From: Climacium dendroides | Lineage: Eukaryota > Streptophyta > Bryopsida > Hypnales > Climaciaceae | Direction of reading: 5' to 3' | DNA: 64,000 nt | Assembly: GCA_950106755.1 (NCBI GenBank) | Contig: OX467082.1 | Span: forward strand, 34,844,001 to 34,908,000 | Shown: piece after piece, positions 24,018 to 35,804 of the stretch | Position numbering within the stretch: the stretch's first letter is position 1 | Layout of the letters: every line of letters begins with the position of its first letter | Notes under the pieces: generated by a model | The model's input: the letters and a program-made list of their open reading frames with translations, nothing else | The model's database searches: none | Told to the model about the DNA's origin: nothing | Made by a program: the position numbers and the translations under genes

Positions 24018-24587
24018 AATTGATCCCTATAGGACCAAAGCACATTTTGGGTAGAAATTGTAAAATATTACCATTTTTCAGGGCAATGAAAAAATAAATG
24101 AATTTTTTTCACAAATTCATAAAAATTTGTATGAGACTACAATGGAAATATGTGGAAAAAAATTTCAAAACTTTAACCGCACAAATTGAAAGATTATAAT
24201 GTTTGAAGTTTGAAGAATTCTTTTTCTAACCTTGCCTAATAGAACAAACTTTAACTTCTCCTAGAATGAGATTTTTACTCTATACATGGATATTTTTTAG
24301 GCATTTGCATTTGTATCATGGACATACATGCCAAATTTCAAAAGTAGAGACTAAAGAGTTTTGCATATACTACTTGAAGTTGCCCAGGTTGTCTAAAAAA
24401 TTCAAGTCAGTAAAAAATTTAATATAGGCACTCAATTAAAAAATTAATATTCCCAAGATATATGTTCACACCTTGTGTCAAAAGTTTGCAAACATCTAAA
24501 CAAAATTGATTTCATGAGTAACTATCCAAGATCTTTTGCATGTGTTGAATGGTCATTTGGTCCTTTAGGGAGTAAATGTGTATATTT
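24018..24587 (+). mobile_element. TTAA element, family D, copy D1
   Basis: The left end gatccctataggaccaaag and the right end, reverse-complemented (actccctaaagGACCAAATG), are inverted termini of the same CCCTAAAGGACCAA type as families A and B; the outer TTAA is mutated. The interior differs from A, B and C, apart from a shared phrase (ttgaaagattataatgtttg) seen in several of these families. Non-coding, about 570 bp. Confidence 0.5.
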
Positions 24588-24663
24588 GATATTTTAATGA
24601 AATATACATACATTTATGGAGTAATTTCACTCCTCAAACTAAAAAGTTCAATCAAATCAATAT

Positions 24664-25069
24664 GAGGGGAGGTCACTCTATGGGAATTTTGTGTACCACG
24701 TGCGGTGAAGTGATTTTTTGACCTCCTATTTACTTTGGAATATACTATAATTTCAACCTGTAATTTTGAACTTTGATTAATAATGAATATAGATTTCTAT
24801 TGCCAAAAATTCCTAACTCAAATGACATTTAAAATAACTATTATAATAGGTTGAAAAATGAATTGAAATGGCATGTTTTTCAACTCAAACATTCATAGAA
24901 AATACATTTGGATGACCATTGCATCAATATTCAAGAAAAATAAACTTTCAATAGAGAGTTATTTTTAGGACTTTTTTGGTTCATTTTTTAGACAATTTTT
25001 TATGAAGTAAGGGGTCCAAAATCTTCCCCTCACATAGGTTGTGTAAATGCATAGAGTGACCTCCCCTTG
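24664..25069 (+). mobile_element. Mutator-type MITE, copy 3, with clean 9-bp target duplication
   Basis: A 406-bp element with 18-bp perfect terminal repeats, AGGGGAGGTCACTCTATG at 24665-24682 and its complement at 25050-25067. It is flanked by the exact 9-bp direct repeat aatcaatat at 24655-24663 and 25070-25078. The interior matches the 1466-2043 MITE (for example cattgcatcaatattcaa and cttcaatag-type words), and ccacgtgcgg follows the left end as there. No coding capacity. Confidence 0.85.
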
Positions 25070-25371
25070 AATCAATATTGAACTTACAACATGAAAGATA
25101 TTGAGATTATAAACTGAAAATCAATTGACTATTTGATGTTCAATTACTTCTTGTGTTCTTCTTTACAACTTTAAGAAAAAAATACTATTGATAATTCAAC
25201 AGAGAAAATACTACCATACAAATTCCATTTGTATAAACTCAAATCTTTAATCAAACCAATCATTGGAGTTATGAAACTAGAGATATGAAACTAGAGATAT
25301 GAAGATTAAAAGAAGGAAACATCTATATAATTTTGTCTTCAAAAGAGGAAGTTTAAATAAGGTAACAACAC

Positions 25372-26298
25372 TTAACCCCTAAATTTTCAAGGCCTTTTTT
25401 CTTTCAAAAAACACTCAAAACTACCATTTCTATTGCAAAGTGCAAAACTCTTGAAATTTTCATTTTTTTGGCATATCTAACCATAGGATCTTGCATTAGA
25501 CTAGTATAAGAATATGTAGTAGAAATTTCATAAACATTGACCATGTAGATTGTAAGATACATGCATTTAAAGTGAAGAAAACAAGGTTTTTTGTTCATTC
25601 TGTGACTAGATTTTTAGGCTTTGAATCTCCTTATTTTAAAAATTTTGTACTATTGATTTTGAGTTAAAAAAAATTTATGTTGAAGATTTGAGTTGAAAGT
25701 TGGAGGAAGAAACAAAAAAATGAAAAACACTTGATTTTCATTCATTAAAAGATTGTTGAGTAGAAGTAGGTCTAAGATTCAACAAAACACTAAATTATTA
25801 ATGACTCTAATATGGAATTGAAAACCATAATTCCAGCAATGAGATAGTTTTTGCAAGCAATCTTAACCTTATTAAACAATTTTTTTTAAATAACAAAAAG
25901 AGCATTAAAAAATGAATCCCATAAGTTATTTTTTCAAGAAAATACTAAGATTGCTTGAAAAACAAGATTATTCATGACTATCACATTACTTATCCAAATA
26001 AAATGAATCAAATCTTCACATGTAGACAAAAATAAGATCTATAAGTATAAAAAAATTTAATTTTTAAATTTTTTTGTGAATTTTTTTTTCTACCCAATAA
26101 AGTGAAAATTATGTTTACGATGACATAACTTTTTATCCCAAGCACCAATTGAAATAAAAAATCATATTCCCATGAAGCTAATGACTTTTTTCTATCTTTT
26201 AATAAAGTTTTTAAAAAATTGCCAAAAATTGAGGTCATAGTAACTTGCTCAAACATCCAAGTGTTCTCTTAGGGGACACTTGGAACTTTAGGGATTAA
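25372..26298 (+). mobile_element. TTAA element, family A, copy A3 (full length)
   Basis: A 927-bp copy between TTAA 25372-25375 and TTAA 26295-26298, with ends CCCCTAAAT and CTTTAGGGA. The left signature is tttcaaaaaacactcaaaac. The end hairpin is CCAAGTGT/ACACTTGG (26257-26283), different in sequence from the other copies but fully paired. Non-coding. Confidence 0.75.
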
Positions 26299-28359
26299 CA
26301 ATGATCCATTTTTAAAACCGTCCCATCTAGATTCTTGTCTTAACTATACATTCTCTATTCATAAAAGCCTACGGGTGCTTATAGGTACACATATTTTTAA
26401 ATATTTGAAAATTCAAAGTTTATTCATACAATGCTCAAATAGTACATTCTAAAAAAATTTATACTCCACTTTTGACTATCAATAAGATCCTTCACTTTTT
26501 TTTTCCAATATACTAATGAGAGCCTTGTTGAAATGTTGAACTGATTTAGACACATTTAGGTGGCATTATTTTAATCTCTAAAGGCTAGATTCATTGTAAA
26601 ATGATTAAACATCATATTTGAGCTAAATTTAATCATTCAAAAAGCATTCAAATATAAATCTTACATTTTATTACATAAATATGATGAATTGTCTATGACT
26701 CTAAAATTTTCGCTTTGTTTTGTGAAAATTTGTCATTATTACAATTTTTTATTTAAAAATGAAAATGAATTAGAAAATATAGCAAAAAAATCCAATTAAT
26801 TTGAAGATTTTCAAGAGGTAAAATTAACAATGGATATTAGTATGCAAAATTTTCTATTAATTATTTTATTTTAACACCTAGAACACCCTTGCCAATGACA
26901 TTGAAGTCAAATTTTACCATCAAGCTAAATTTATTGTATTATATAATTGACAATATATAAAATTTTAGTATTTTGAACTTGTAATTAAAAAAAATTCTAT
27001 TGTTTATTTTTAAATTGTAAAATTTGATGGAAAAATAAACTAATTGTAATTTTGAAAAAAAAATGGAAAAAATTAAAACAATAATAATATAAATAGGAAT
27101 AATTTGGTATTTTTATCATAATTGAAGGTTATAATGGAAAACACAATTTTATAGTTTTAAATTTAATAATCATTTAAAAAAAAGAAAATACAAATGAAAA
27201 CACACAATATTGTGTAATTTGGATTTTAACATTTGGAGCTTGCAAGTGTAATAATTCGTTTAATTTTTTAATTTTTTACAAAATTTTATAATGGAATAAA
27301 ACCAAAATTCGCTAAAGTTTGTTTTCTATTACAATCAAGGTTGACTACAATGCATCTATTTTTTGGATGCAAAGAACTTTAGGGAATAATGAACATTCAA
27401 CCTCACTTGCTCCTAAAGAAGAAAGCATTTGACAATAGAAGGCTTTTCCCTTCACATTGACAATGCTATGGTATGTATATACATATATATGAAGTATGAC
27501 CATGTGTATGTTGCCATCTTATGGATTTTGACCCTTAAAGGATGGATTGGTCAATATGAAAATCATCCTTTTATGTACCATTTGAACCACTTGTTTAAAT
27601 AATCCACGAGCACTCATTGGAGGTCAAACTATTGTACAAGACCTTTTCTTTTCATTCAAATTTCCAAGGATGAACATCTACATGTTTCTCTTACATAGAA
27701 GAATTTTCAATCATCCATCAGACAATAAACGTCCATAGCATTATTCAAGGATTAATTGTATGAAATGGAGTTGGTTTCTATTTCTTTTAATTTTTTTAAA
27801 ATTTAAAATAATTATTGCATGTCAATTGATTTTTCAAGAATTGCTTAGCCAATGTCTAAAAACAGAGTCATGTTTTGTTTTTTGAACTATATTTTAATCA
27901 AATGTTTAACCCCTTTAGTTAGCACTTTGACATCCAATTTTTGGATGACAAATAGATTGAAATTCATGTTTTTTCCTCATTATTCCTTGGATAAAAGTCA
28001 TTGTATTTTGTTGATATTGCCTTGTAATTAGGGTATGGACCAATTGATGTTTCAAAAAACATCTAATTTGATGTGCATCACAAAAAATGTGTAATTTGAC
28101 GCCTAGGTTCCATGTTCCCTGTCAACAGAAGCCACATCAAATTTTAGGGGGTCACCTACCTTGTCAAAAATTTTGAGGGGTCCATGTCATATTTTCCATG
28201 AGTCCACATCACCTGCCTTGTCATCAAGGGGTTGGATGAAAAGTGGTCTTGCGTGGCATTGCCCACCAATGAAACTATGACGTGGAACTTACGTGGACTC
28301 CACATGGCACTTTGTGCAAAGCTTGGAAAACTGTGTTACTCTTGATGTTCCAAGAAAAT
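26299..28359. repeat. AT-rich intergenic DNA with a dispersed repeat
   Basis: No gene was seen. Bases about 27525-27700 are the reverse complement of about 40580-40745 (shared: tacaatagtttgacctccaa on the minus strand here). Bases about 28020-28360 are more balanced in composition and probably belong to the CACTA-like element whose end lies at 28507. Confidence 0.5.
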
Positions 28360-28507
28360 TAGCTGCATTTTTTCAAAAACGTAGCATGTTTTTGGCTTGT
28401 CATTTATAACGGATTTTTTTAGGTATTACAACTAACAACGTTGACGTCAAAATAAACATAGAGGCACGTTTTTTGCAACGTCAAAAAAACCCTGTTTTCT
28501 TATAGTG
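28360..28507. mobile_element. CACTA-like transposon terminus
   Basis: The sequence ends ...ttttcttatagtg; reverse-complemented it begins CACTATAAGAAAACAGGG, the form typical of plant CACTA (En/Spm-like) ends. Just inside are repeated words of the cacgtt/caacgtcaaaa type (about 28436-28492), as expected for subterminal transposase-binding repeats. The opposite terminus was not found in the window, so the element is partial or its other end has decayed. Confidence 0.55.
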
Positions 28508-29864
28508 CACATGTTGCTTTAGATGATCCATTTATTATTGTATTATTAGTTTATTGAATGTCACTATAGGGTCAACGTGACGTTGATATGGAAACAACCC
28601 TCGTGGTTCTAGGAGTAAGGACCTTGTGTGTTTGAGCAACATTTTGATTCATGTGATAGGACTTGTAGGTAGTAACAATATTGAGGATCAATCTATTTCC
28701 ATTTCCTTGGGTACACCTAGACTCTGACTTTGTCTACGACCAATGTCTCTCTTCCTTGTTTCACTTTGCAAGCAAGCATTGCAACACCTTTTGGTACTCA
28801 CAAATGGTCACTTGAGTTAGGATTTTGGTACAATATTTTTCAACCAAATGGGTGGTTCTAGGAGATCCACCTATCAATTGTAAGGAAATGCTTGAACACA
28901 ATTGTTAGAAAACATTTCACACAGTGCCTAGTTCTAATAGTGGATTAGAAATGACTAGAGGTGAAGGAAGATTGTCATAGCTAGCCTTCTTCTTACACTT
29001 TTCCCCACATGCCCTCCTCCCTTGACATCATTTCTTTACAAAGGAAAAAATTAGATTATCGACTTGAGAATTGACACATTATTTCATTGAGAAACAAAAC
29101 ATCACTCTAAACCAAATCATATAAACAAACCAAAGGGCATGTGCCTCAAGCTCCCACCTAACTACACTTTTTTTAGTATAGCCAAGAATTTTTTGATTGC
29201 ATCCAAACCAATGTTTAGAAAGACTTGCCCATTAATTCATCGTTAGCTAGTGGAATTGGAAAAGTAAATGTTTGCAAATTGAAAACATTGAGAAAAATCC
29301 TACAATGATAGTATATAAGCATGTGAACCTTAAGCATATATAAATACATATCTTATAGTCATTGAAGGTACTTATATCATAAGCACCTATAATATAGTTA
29401 CACTAAAATCATCTATGGTTTCTATAATATAGGTGCGTGTATAGGTGTATAGTCTTCTAGGCTCATAGGCTCATGATTCTAAACTCATCATAATAGTAAC
29501 CTTCAGAAAAACCTATTAAAAAATCCATAAAATTTCTATCTATATATAATTAAAAAATAGAGAAAAAATTAGAGTCGATACTTGATAAACATGTTCAATA
29601 TGGAAATTGAAGGAAAATAGTTGGTAACATTCCAAAAAAATCTTGAACATTGATCCAAATATTGTCAAGTTGTTTAGTGAATTGTTGAATAAGGTAAGGA
29701 TAAAAATCAACTAAGAACTAATTGTTTTTAGGATTCCTAATTAGAAAAAATGGCTACTCCAAATTTGAGCTTCAAGTTCTTTAGCCTAGTAATGATGCTG
29801 CAACCAAAAAGTATTTGATCAATGACCTTTTTTTAGATCACTAAAATGAAGCCACCTATAGATA
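28508..29864. other. Intergenic DNA, no gene seen
   Basis: No recognisable protein, RNA gene or element end. Composition is AT-rich with a few short, more balanced stretches near 28.6-29.0 kb. Confidence 0.4.
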
Positions 29865-30275
29865 ACAATTGTAGACATGATTTGGAGTGGTGCAAGGCAA
29901 AACAAATATATCTAGAGATACAATAATAGAAATGATAGGAATTGCCAAAAATTTGGTAATTTTATCACTTAAATTGATAATATTACTATGAATTTTGAAA
30001 GGCAAAAGTTGGTTTGGATCCCATGTCCAATGCCTAAAGATTCAATTCCCATCATTCAAAAACTACTCTCCTACTCATTACTTCCTACTTTCTTGCTCAC
30101 TACTTTGGAACACATGTCATGATTTTATTAATTTTATGAATCCCAACCTTGTGAAAGACCAAAAACACACATTCCAAGCTTTAGTTGGAAATTTGTTCCA
30201 ACCTTGGTTGAAAATAACTAGAGCCTACAGGTTGGGTATGGGTCTCTTGTCAGGAATGGGTGGTCCTACCTCATA
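29865..30275 (+). repeat. Dispersed repeat, direct copy of 40948-41330
   Basis: The two copies share agacatgatttggagtggtg (one change), ggaattgccaaaaatttggt-type words, ttcttgctcactactttgga and tccaaccttggttgaaaata in the same order over about 400 bp, with many substitutions. No terminal repeats were identified. Probably an old transposon or LTR fragment. Confidence 0.7.
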
Positions 30276-30748
30276 GAAATGAACTGAAAAATGCAAAACT
30301 TGGTCCAAAAATCAAATCATTTTTGAGTGACTACCTTGTAGTAGGTAGCCATATTTTTTTAGAGCTGGGTTAGCATGGGTACTCATACCCTACGTGGCGA
30401 GACAATTCTACGAGTCCCGTGCATGGGCTTCTTAGTTGACAAATCCAATCTGCACCAAATGAAATGTTATGAAAATGGGCGGATATCCACACGATACTGC
30501 AATGAAATCCGCTCTGATATGCTCTTGTCCTGCCTCCACAGTCCAGGCAGGCAGGATTCTCACACCTTCCCCTCTTCACTCTTCCTCTCCTTGCCTACCT
30601 TAATAATTATTCTGCAAATGGATTCCATTTGCAGAAAGACTCCCATAATACAACATTCATTGGTAGTCATAATTGTATCTCCAGCAGTTACTTATATATA
30701 TATATATGCTAGCCACTCATCAAGGGGTTAAGCTAAGCTTAATAACTG
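30276..30748. other. Intergenic DNA with a GC-richer patch, no gene recognised
   Basis: Bases about 30365-30610 have more even composition. Open frames exist on both strands (for example 30375-30731 plus and 30370-30579 minus), but neither resembles a known protein and they overlap one another. A short palindrome-like phrase, gcaaatggattccatttgc, lies at 30613-30631. Confidence 0.4.
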
Positions 30749-31022
30749 AAGGTGGGTACACCTAAAACCACCACTAATTGCTACTGAGCCTATTCCCTGA
30801 TATTGGATTGGTAAAATTTTCATATGTTCTTGTTGGCAAGTGAAAGGAGGCTCCAACGCACCAGAGAATGTGGCATTTGGATACTGTATGCAAAAGTTAG
30901 CAAGGAACAAAGTTTGGTTCTAAAAGCGTTTCTTCCACATAGGTACAGAACTCATTTTGGAGATGTACGTATGGTATAGATGGCGGTTTAAGGTCATTGG
31001 CACATTTGGGTGTACCTACCTT
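30749..31022. mobile_element. MITE with AAGGTRGGTACACC ends, copy 1
   Basis: A 274-bp element starting AAGGTGGGTACACCTAAA and ending TTTGGGTGTACCTACCTT. It is about 85-90% alike by eye to 35531-35804 throughout (ttcatatgttcttgttggca, ggcatttggatactgt, aaagttagcaaggaacaaag). Non-coding. TA bases at the right flank would fit a TA-targeting family, but the left flank is unclear. Confidence 0.75.
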
Positions 31023-31552
31023 AGTTGATGCTTTGCACTGGTGACAACAATGATAAGCTAATTTGATTCACTGCTGCTTAGCTTAGTAACGGATGAGTTT
31101 CAATTACAATAAGTAAGCTTAACACTGATAGACAATTAAGTAGTACTAGTCAAAGCTTGGTGTGGTGTGGTGGGAGTCACACAATCCAGTGAAAAGAGGC
31201 GTACCACACCTGGTCAATTAATTAGCCCTCCCCCTCTTCCCAAAAATTTCCAAACCATTGATTGTTTGAAAAAAAAATGTGTACCTTTGAAATGGCTGTT
31301 GGTTTCTCGGAAAATCACAAGCCATTGATCTTGGGAGATTTAATCTGAGCCCTCCAAATATGAATACTGGATACAGATTCGAGTTCGGATATAGATACCA
31401 TATATGTATATGGGTATATGATATGGATACAAGATATGGATGTATGTCCCATATTGATTGTATGAAACCCCGCTCACTCAAAATTATAAGAGAGGTGGGT
31501 TGTGTTTGAAAAGTCAAGCTTATTAAAATTTTAACTAAAATTTTAGAAACTT
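31023..31552. other. Intergenic DNA, no gene seen
   Basis: No recognisable gene. It contains a purine/pyrimidine-alternating patch with several 'gatat'/'atatgg' repeats near 31385-31455. Confidence 0.4.
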
Positions 31553-31578
31553 GGGGGGAGGGGAGGGGAGGGGAGGGG
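31553..31578 (+). repeat. (GGGGA)n tract able to form a G-quadruplex
   Basis: Five consecutive runs of at least four G separated by single A residues. This satisfies the usual four-run G-quadruplex rule with one-base loops. It lies in AT-rich DNA. Confidence 0.9.
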
Positions 31579-31639
31579 ATTATTTTATTTTTTTGAGGGG
31601 TGAATTACTGCCTCATTTGGGTGCAGTTTGTCACACAAT

Positions 31640-31827
31640 GCACCCAAAAGAGGCAGGCACTGCCTGCCCACTTAATAGGGTGGGTTTATACTGTGCCTAA
31701 TGCACCCAAAAGAGGCAGTAACTACCTGCCCACTTAATATAATCAGCAGTGTGACCGTGTCACAAGCAGTGTGACCGTGTCACAAGCAGTGTGACCGTGT
31801 GGTGACATGTGAAGCATTTGGGTGCCT
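31640..31827. repeat. Duplicated phrase and palindromic 20-bp tandem repeats
   Basis: Two copies of a roughly 40-bp phrase (atgcacccaaaagaggcag then ctgcccacttaata) occur at about 31637-31676 and 31699-31739. Then come three tandem units of GCAGTGTGACCGTGTCACAA at 31745, 31765 and 31785, the third diverging after 16 bases. Each unit contains the hairpin TGTGAC-CGT-GTCACA. Confidence 0.85.
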
Positions 31828-32095
31828 AAGGTGGGTACCTGGGTATTGCAAAAAAAATTCCACTATTTGCTACTATGCCTAGTTACTATTACAAAATTTT
31901 CATATTTTTTTTGGTGGCAAGTGAAAGGAGTTTTCATTGCTTTTAAGAATGCAGTATTTGGATATTGTGTGCAAAAGTTATAAAGTGTCAAAAAAATTGG
32001 TAGATGTTCTAAAATTGTTTCTTCAACATACGTACATATTGGTTTTGGAGATGTATGCATAATGATGATGATGATTTTGGATGTATCCATCATAC
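31828..32095. mobile_element. MITE with AAGGTRGGTACACC ends, copy 2 (diverged)
   Basis: It starts AAGGTGGGTACCTGGGTA and keeps the family order (ttttcatattt, ggtggcaagtgaaaggag, tttggatattgtgtgcaaaa, gttttggagatgtatg), ending ggatgtatccatca. More diverged than the copies at 30749 and 35531. Non-coding. Confidence 0.65.
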
Positions 32096-35000
32096 TATTA
32101 AAATCATAAGTCCCTCTGTAATATCACAAATGCTACCATTAATACTAGGGGTTCGTGCTTGCTATGCTATGCATTCATTGTATCACATATTAGTAAAAAT
32201 TTGATATATTTGAATAGAATGCATGATAATGATTCTGATAAGTCTTTAAATAATTATTTTAAATATTTTGTAAAAATATTTTTAATCATGCATACAAAGA
32301 AATCATATTTTCAGATAATGTGATATTATTGAAATAGAGTAGCAGTTTGCAATCACTTTTGTAATATCACTTTTTACAAAGGGTGATATTATAGAAATAA
32401 TATAGTTGTTGCAATTAAGGTGATATTAAAGAGGATCCATAGGATGATATTATAGAGGTAGCAAATCCATTGCTTCTCTTGGCTTTACACTTCTTTACAC
32501 TTCTATGATTTTGTGCTTTTGTGAGCTTTGAGCTTTCATGATTTCAATTTTCTATTGCTACTACCAAATGATTTTAAGAGATTTATTCAATTGAAGCGAT
32601 TTTGGATTCCACAACAATTAAGTTGTTCACAAAGTTTTTGAGATTTATAAGTTTTTCTTTTCAATTCTTCAATTTGGGTTGCCATTTTCTGTAACAATGG
32701 AGTCAAACTTCTAATGCATTCTAATGTATGTATATATTTTATAGTATTTACCATTGCATATGTTTCATTCATCATTCAATAAATTTCTATTGTACATTTC
32801 AATATATGCTTACTTATAAAAAAAATTATACAAAGATTTTAGTCATTTTTATTTGAAGATTTATTGAAAATTTTGTTCTGCATTCTATCTAATACATAAA
32901 AATTGTAATGAAATTTTAATGATGAATGCGTAGCATAGCAAGCGCCAACCGCTAGTCTTATATGAAATCTCAAAGAACATTCTCTTATGCTATATTTTTT
33001 TTTCTAAATAAACTTTACAAACTCACTTACACAATCATCCTCATATATCTAGTACATCTCTTTGTCATACAATACCAACCTCTAAAATTGCATTACTCAC
33101 CATTCAAATCTTTATAAGTAGTAAATTTGAAAGTATGATGTAGGACAATTTAGTTATTGGCAATGAACAATTGATGCACTAAGGTAAGTGCACCTCTTTG
33201 TGACATATTTGTAAAACCAATTCCTAGAGGTTCTTACCTAAAATGTACAACCTCTATTAATGAGAGTCCTAAGGTCGATCTTTAATACCCTTATTTTCAA
33301 CACTTTCACTTTCAATTGAGCAACAATTTGAAACAATGACAATTGCAATTCTAGTGGTTGGCAATGAAAGACAAAGAAAAGTAATAGACATGTGAAGATG
33401 ATTGTATAAGCGAGTTCATGAAGTTAGTGAAAAAATGTTGTAGCATAAAAAATGTTCTTTGGGATTTCATTGCGTCTTAGGAATGAAGACTCTAGTTACA
33501 TTCTTTGTTTTTAGAATTCCAATTTGATTGGTAATAAACATCTTGATTGTGGCCACCTTGTAGTAGATTTGGTGTGTCCAAATGCGAGGTTGAATGCTTT
33601 ATTCTTCATGATGCATACTAAAAATTAATGTTGGCTAAAGTGTTCTAAGGTAAAATTAATTTCAATTAAACAACATTTCAAGCAAGAAACAATGTATTTT
33701 GCATTGTTAGCTTATTTCCTATTTCCATATATAATTTGTGGCTTATATTTCATGTTGTCATTTTGTCTAGATAATGGCCCATCAATCAATTAAATTTTTT
33801 CTTTTAATAAGCACCACTTCTTTTCAAAAGATAAAAATAAAAATAAAATTAGATTATAGATTGGATGGTTCATGTAGAGAACAACTAAATCGAACAATTA
33901 AGACATTTATAGCTAAAAGTGTTCAAATAGCATCCAAAAATGTTTCCTATTACTAAATTATTTTATCTTCTTTTTGATCATGTTGATCATTGAAAAAAAT
34001 CATGGATTTTCTTAGTATGTATTTTTTTGAATGACATGTGCATATATATATTTTAGATATGTAGCTTTTGCAAGCACATTTATAACTATATCAATTTGTC
34101 CTAATAGTAAGGGGCAAATTAGAATCACTTTGAAAATTACTCCTATGTACCAAAATAGTTATGTGATTTGAGAACAATCATGAAAAATACGCTCAATTTG
34201 GAATTGCGCTAGAAAAAAATATAAGCATAACAATTTCTCATAATATAGTACCATAATGGCACACATATGGCAAGTACATGATACCTTAAGCACATGATAA
34301 CTACCATGATTGGGTTTTTTTTTGACAAATTTGAGTTTTTTTAACTAGTTTTCTCAAACCACAAAATCTATTTTAGGGCAAAGAATAGGTGTTACTACAA
34401 AATTTCATCTATTTGTATATTGTCTCAATAGGTACACTTCCCCCCCCCCCCCCCCTCAAAAAAAAAAATGGTGACCATTGCATTAAAAAAAAAAGAAAAA
34501 AAAAAGAACAATCAACTGGGATCCTACACCCAAGCTAACTTGGGGGGAAGGTTGAGTGATAAGTGCTATTTAAGCTCGTGAAAACTACCAGAGTAGAAAA
34601 CTCCATTCCTACACCAAAAATCCTATAATTTGTGACAAATATTGGAAGTAACTTTTATCCTTCAATTTGCACCAATTCAAAATAGTGTAACTTTGGAAAA
34701 CTAATATCACACACGCACTAACTTATTTGGACAAATCATCAATGTAAGGTAGTATGCTATAAAACCGACCTTCTCCTTCAGATGGACCCTACTTTTAGGG
34801 GGAGAATAGAGATGAGGTGATCCTTGAATGAACCACTCTTTACAAGTTGCAAGTAGATGGATTTTGTAAGACCTATGGTCACAAATAGGTGCCTATGTCC
34901 CCCCCCAATCTTTGAAAATTGATAAATAATTCAAAAATACTTAGAAAAATACAAAACCACTTGTGTTAAGTTCCACATCTACTTTTTTTTCCCTCCTTTC

Positions 35001-35102
35001 TCTGAAAATTGATCTAAAAATATTTTTTGGGGTCAATGGTTGCTTTTAGAGCCTACTACCTTACCTTACTTTGGTTTGCTTCCAATTTAGCCTTGGTTTG
35101 TT
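32096..35102. other. AT-rich intergenic DNA with a C16 run, no gene seen
   Basis: No credible gene in 3 kb. Short repeated words of the gtgatatta(t/a)agag type occur at 32325-32455. A run of 16 C followed by an A run lies at 34440-34468. Open frames here are under 65 codons and AT-rich. Confidence 0.45.
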
Positions 35103-35528
35103 GTGGCTCCAATGATTCCTGCTGGCCTTCCTGACAATTTACGCGCCTTGCTCGCTCCTTGTTTGGCGCTCCCTGTGCCCAAGCTTGCCACAGGTTGCCT
35201 TATCCCGGACGTCCATCCGTCTCCGCTGCTGAGCTGCACATTTGGTGGAGGCTATGATGTGGTCGGGTTCGGCCACAAGAATGGAAGTAAATCCGTGATT
35301 GAATGTGAAAGAAAGGAAGGCAGGCAGGCAGCACAGGCAGCAGGCAGCAGCCGGCACCATGGTGGTGGTGGTGCAAGGCCAAAGGAAGGACAGGAGACAG
35401 GCCGGCTCACGAAACGCCTTGGCCCCAATGATGCCTGGGTGGTACAATGCTAGCAGCGGTCGCTTCAATCTCCAACTTACTCAAGAAGGAGACTTCCATT
35501 GCGCGCATCCTCCCACTCCCAACCCCAT
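35103..35528. other. GC-richer low-copy patch, possible gene fragment
   Basis: About 400 bases with clearly higher GC than the surroundings. They include a (GCAG)n-like tract (about 35317-35352) and a GGTGGTGGTGGTG tract near 35362. Overlapping open frames run on both strands (plus 35103-35453, minus 35139-35468); none resembles a protein I know. The repeats themselves would keep several frames open. It could be an exon or promoter piece carried between repeats. Confidence 0.3.
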
Positions 35529-35530
35529 CT

Positions 35531-35804
35531 AAGGTAGGTACACCCAAAATCGCCACTTTTTTTTGGCTGATGAGCCTATTTTCTATTATTAGACTGGTCA
35601 AATTTTCATATGTTCTTGTTGGCAAGTGAAAGGAGGTTCCAACGCACCAGAGAACGTGGCATTTGGATACTGTGTGCAAAAGTTAGCAAGGAACAAAGTT
35701 TGGTTCTAAAAGTGACATAGGTACAGAACTGGTTTTGGAGATGTACAGATAGAAGTATAGATGGCGGTTGAAGGTCAGTGGCACATTTGGGTGTACCTAC
35801 CTTA
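35531..35804. mobile_element. MITE with AAGGTRGGTACACC ends, copy 3 (best preserved)
   Basis: A 274-bp element with perfect 18-bp terminal inverted repeats, AAGGTAGGTACACCCAAA at 35531-35548 and its complement at 35787-35804. The flanking dinucleotides (ta before the second A on the left, TA overlapping the right end) would allow a TA target, but the exact boundary cannot be fixed. Non-coding. Confidence 0.8.

Noticed and set aside
32096..34439. CRISPR array or bacterial-type operon
   Set aside because: The window is eukaryotic; no regularly spaced direct repeats with unique spacers exist.
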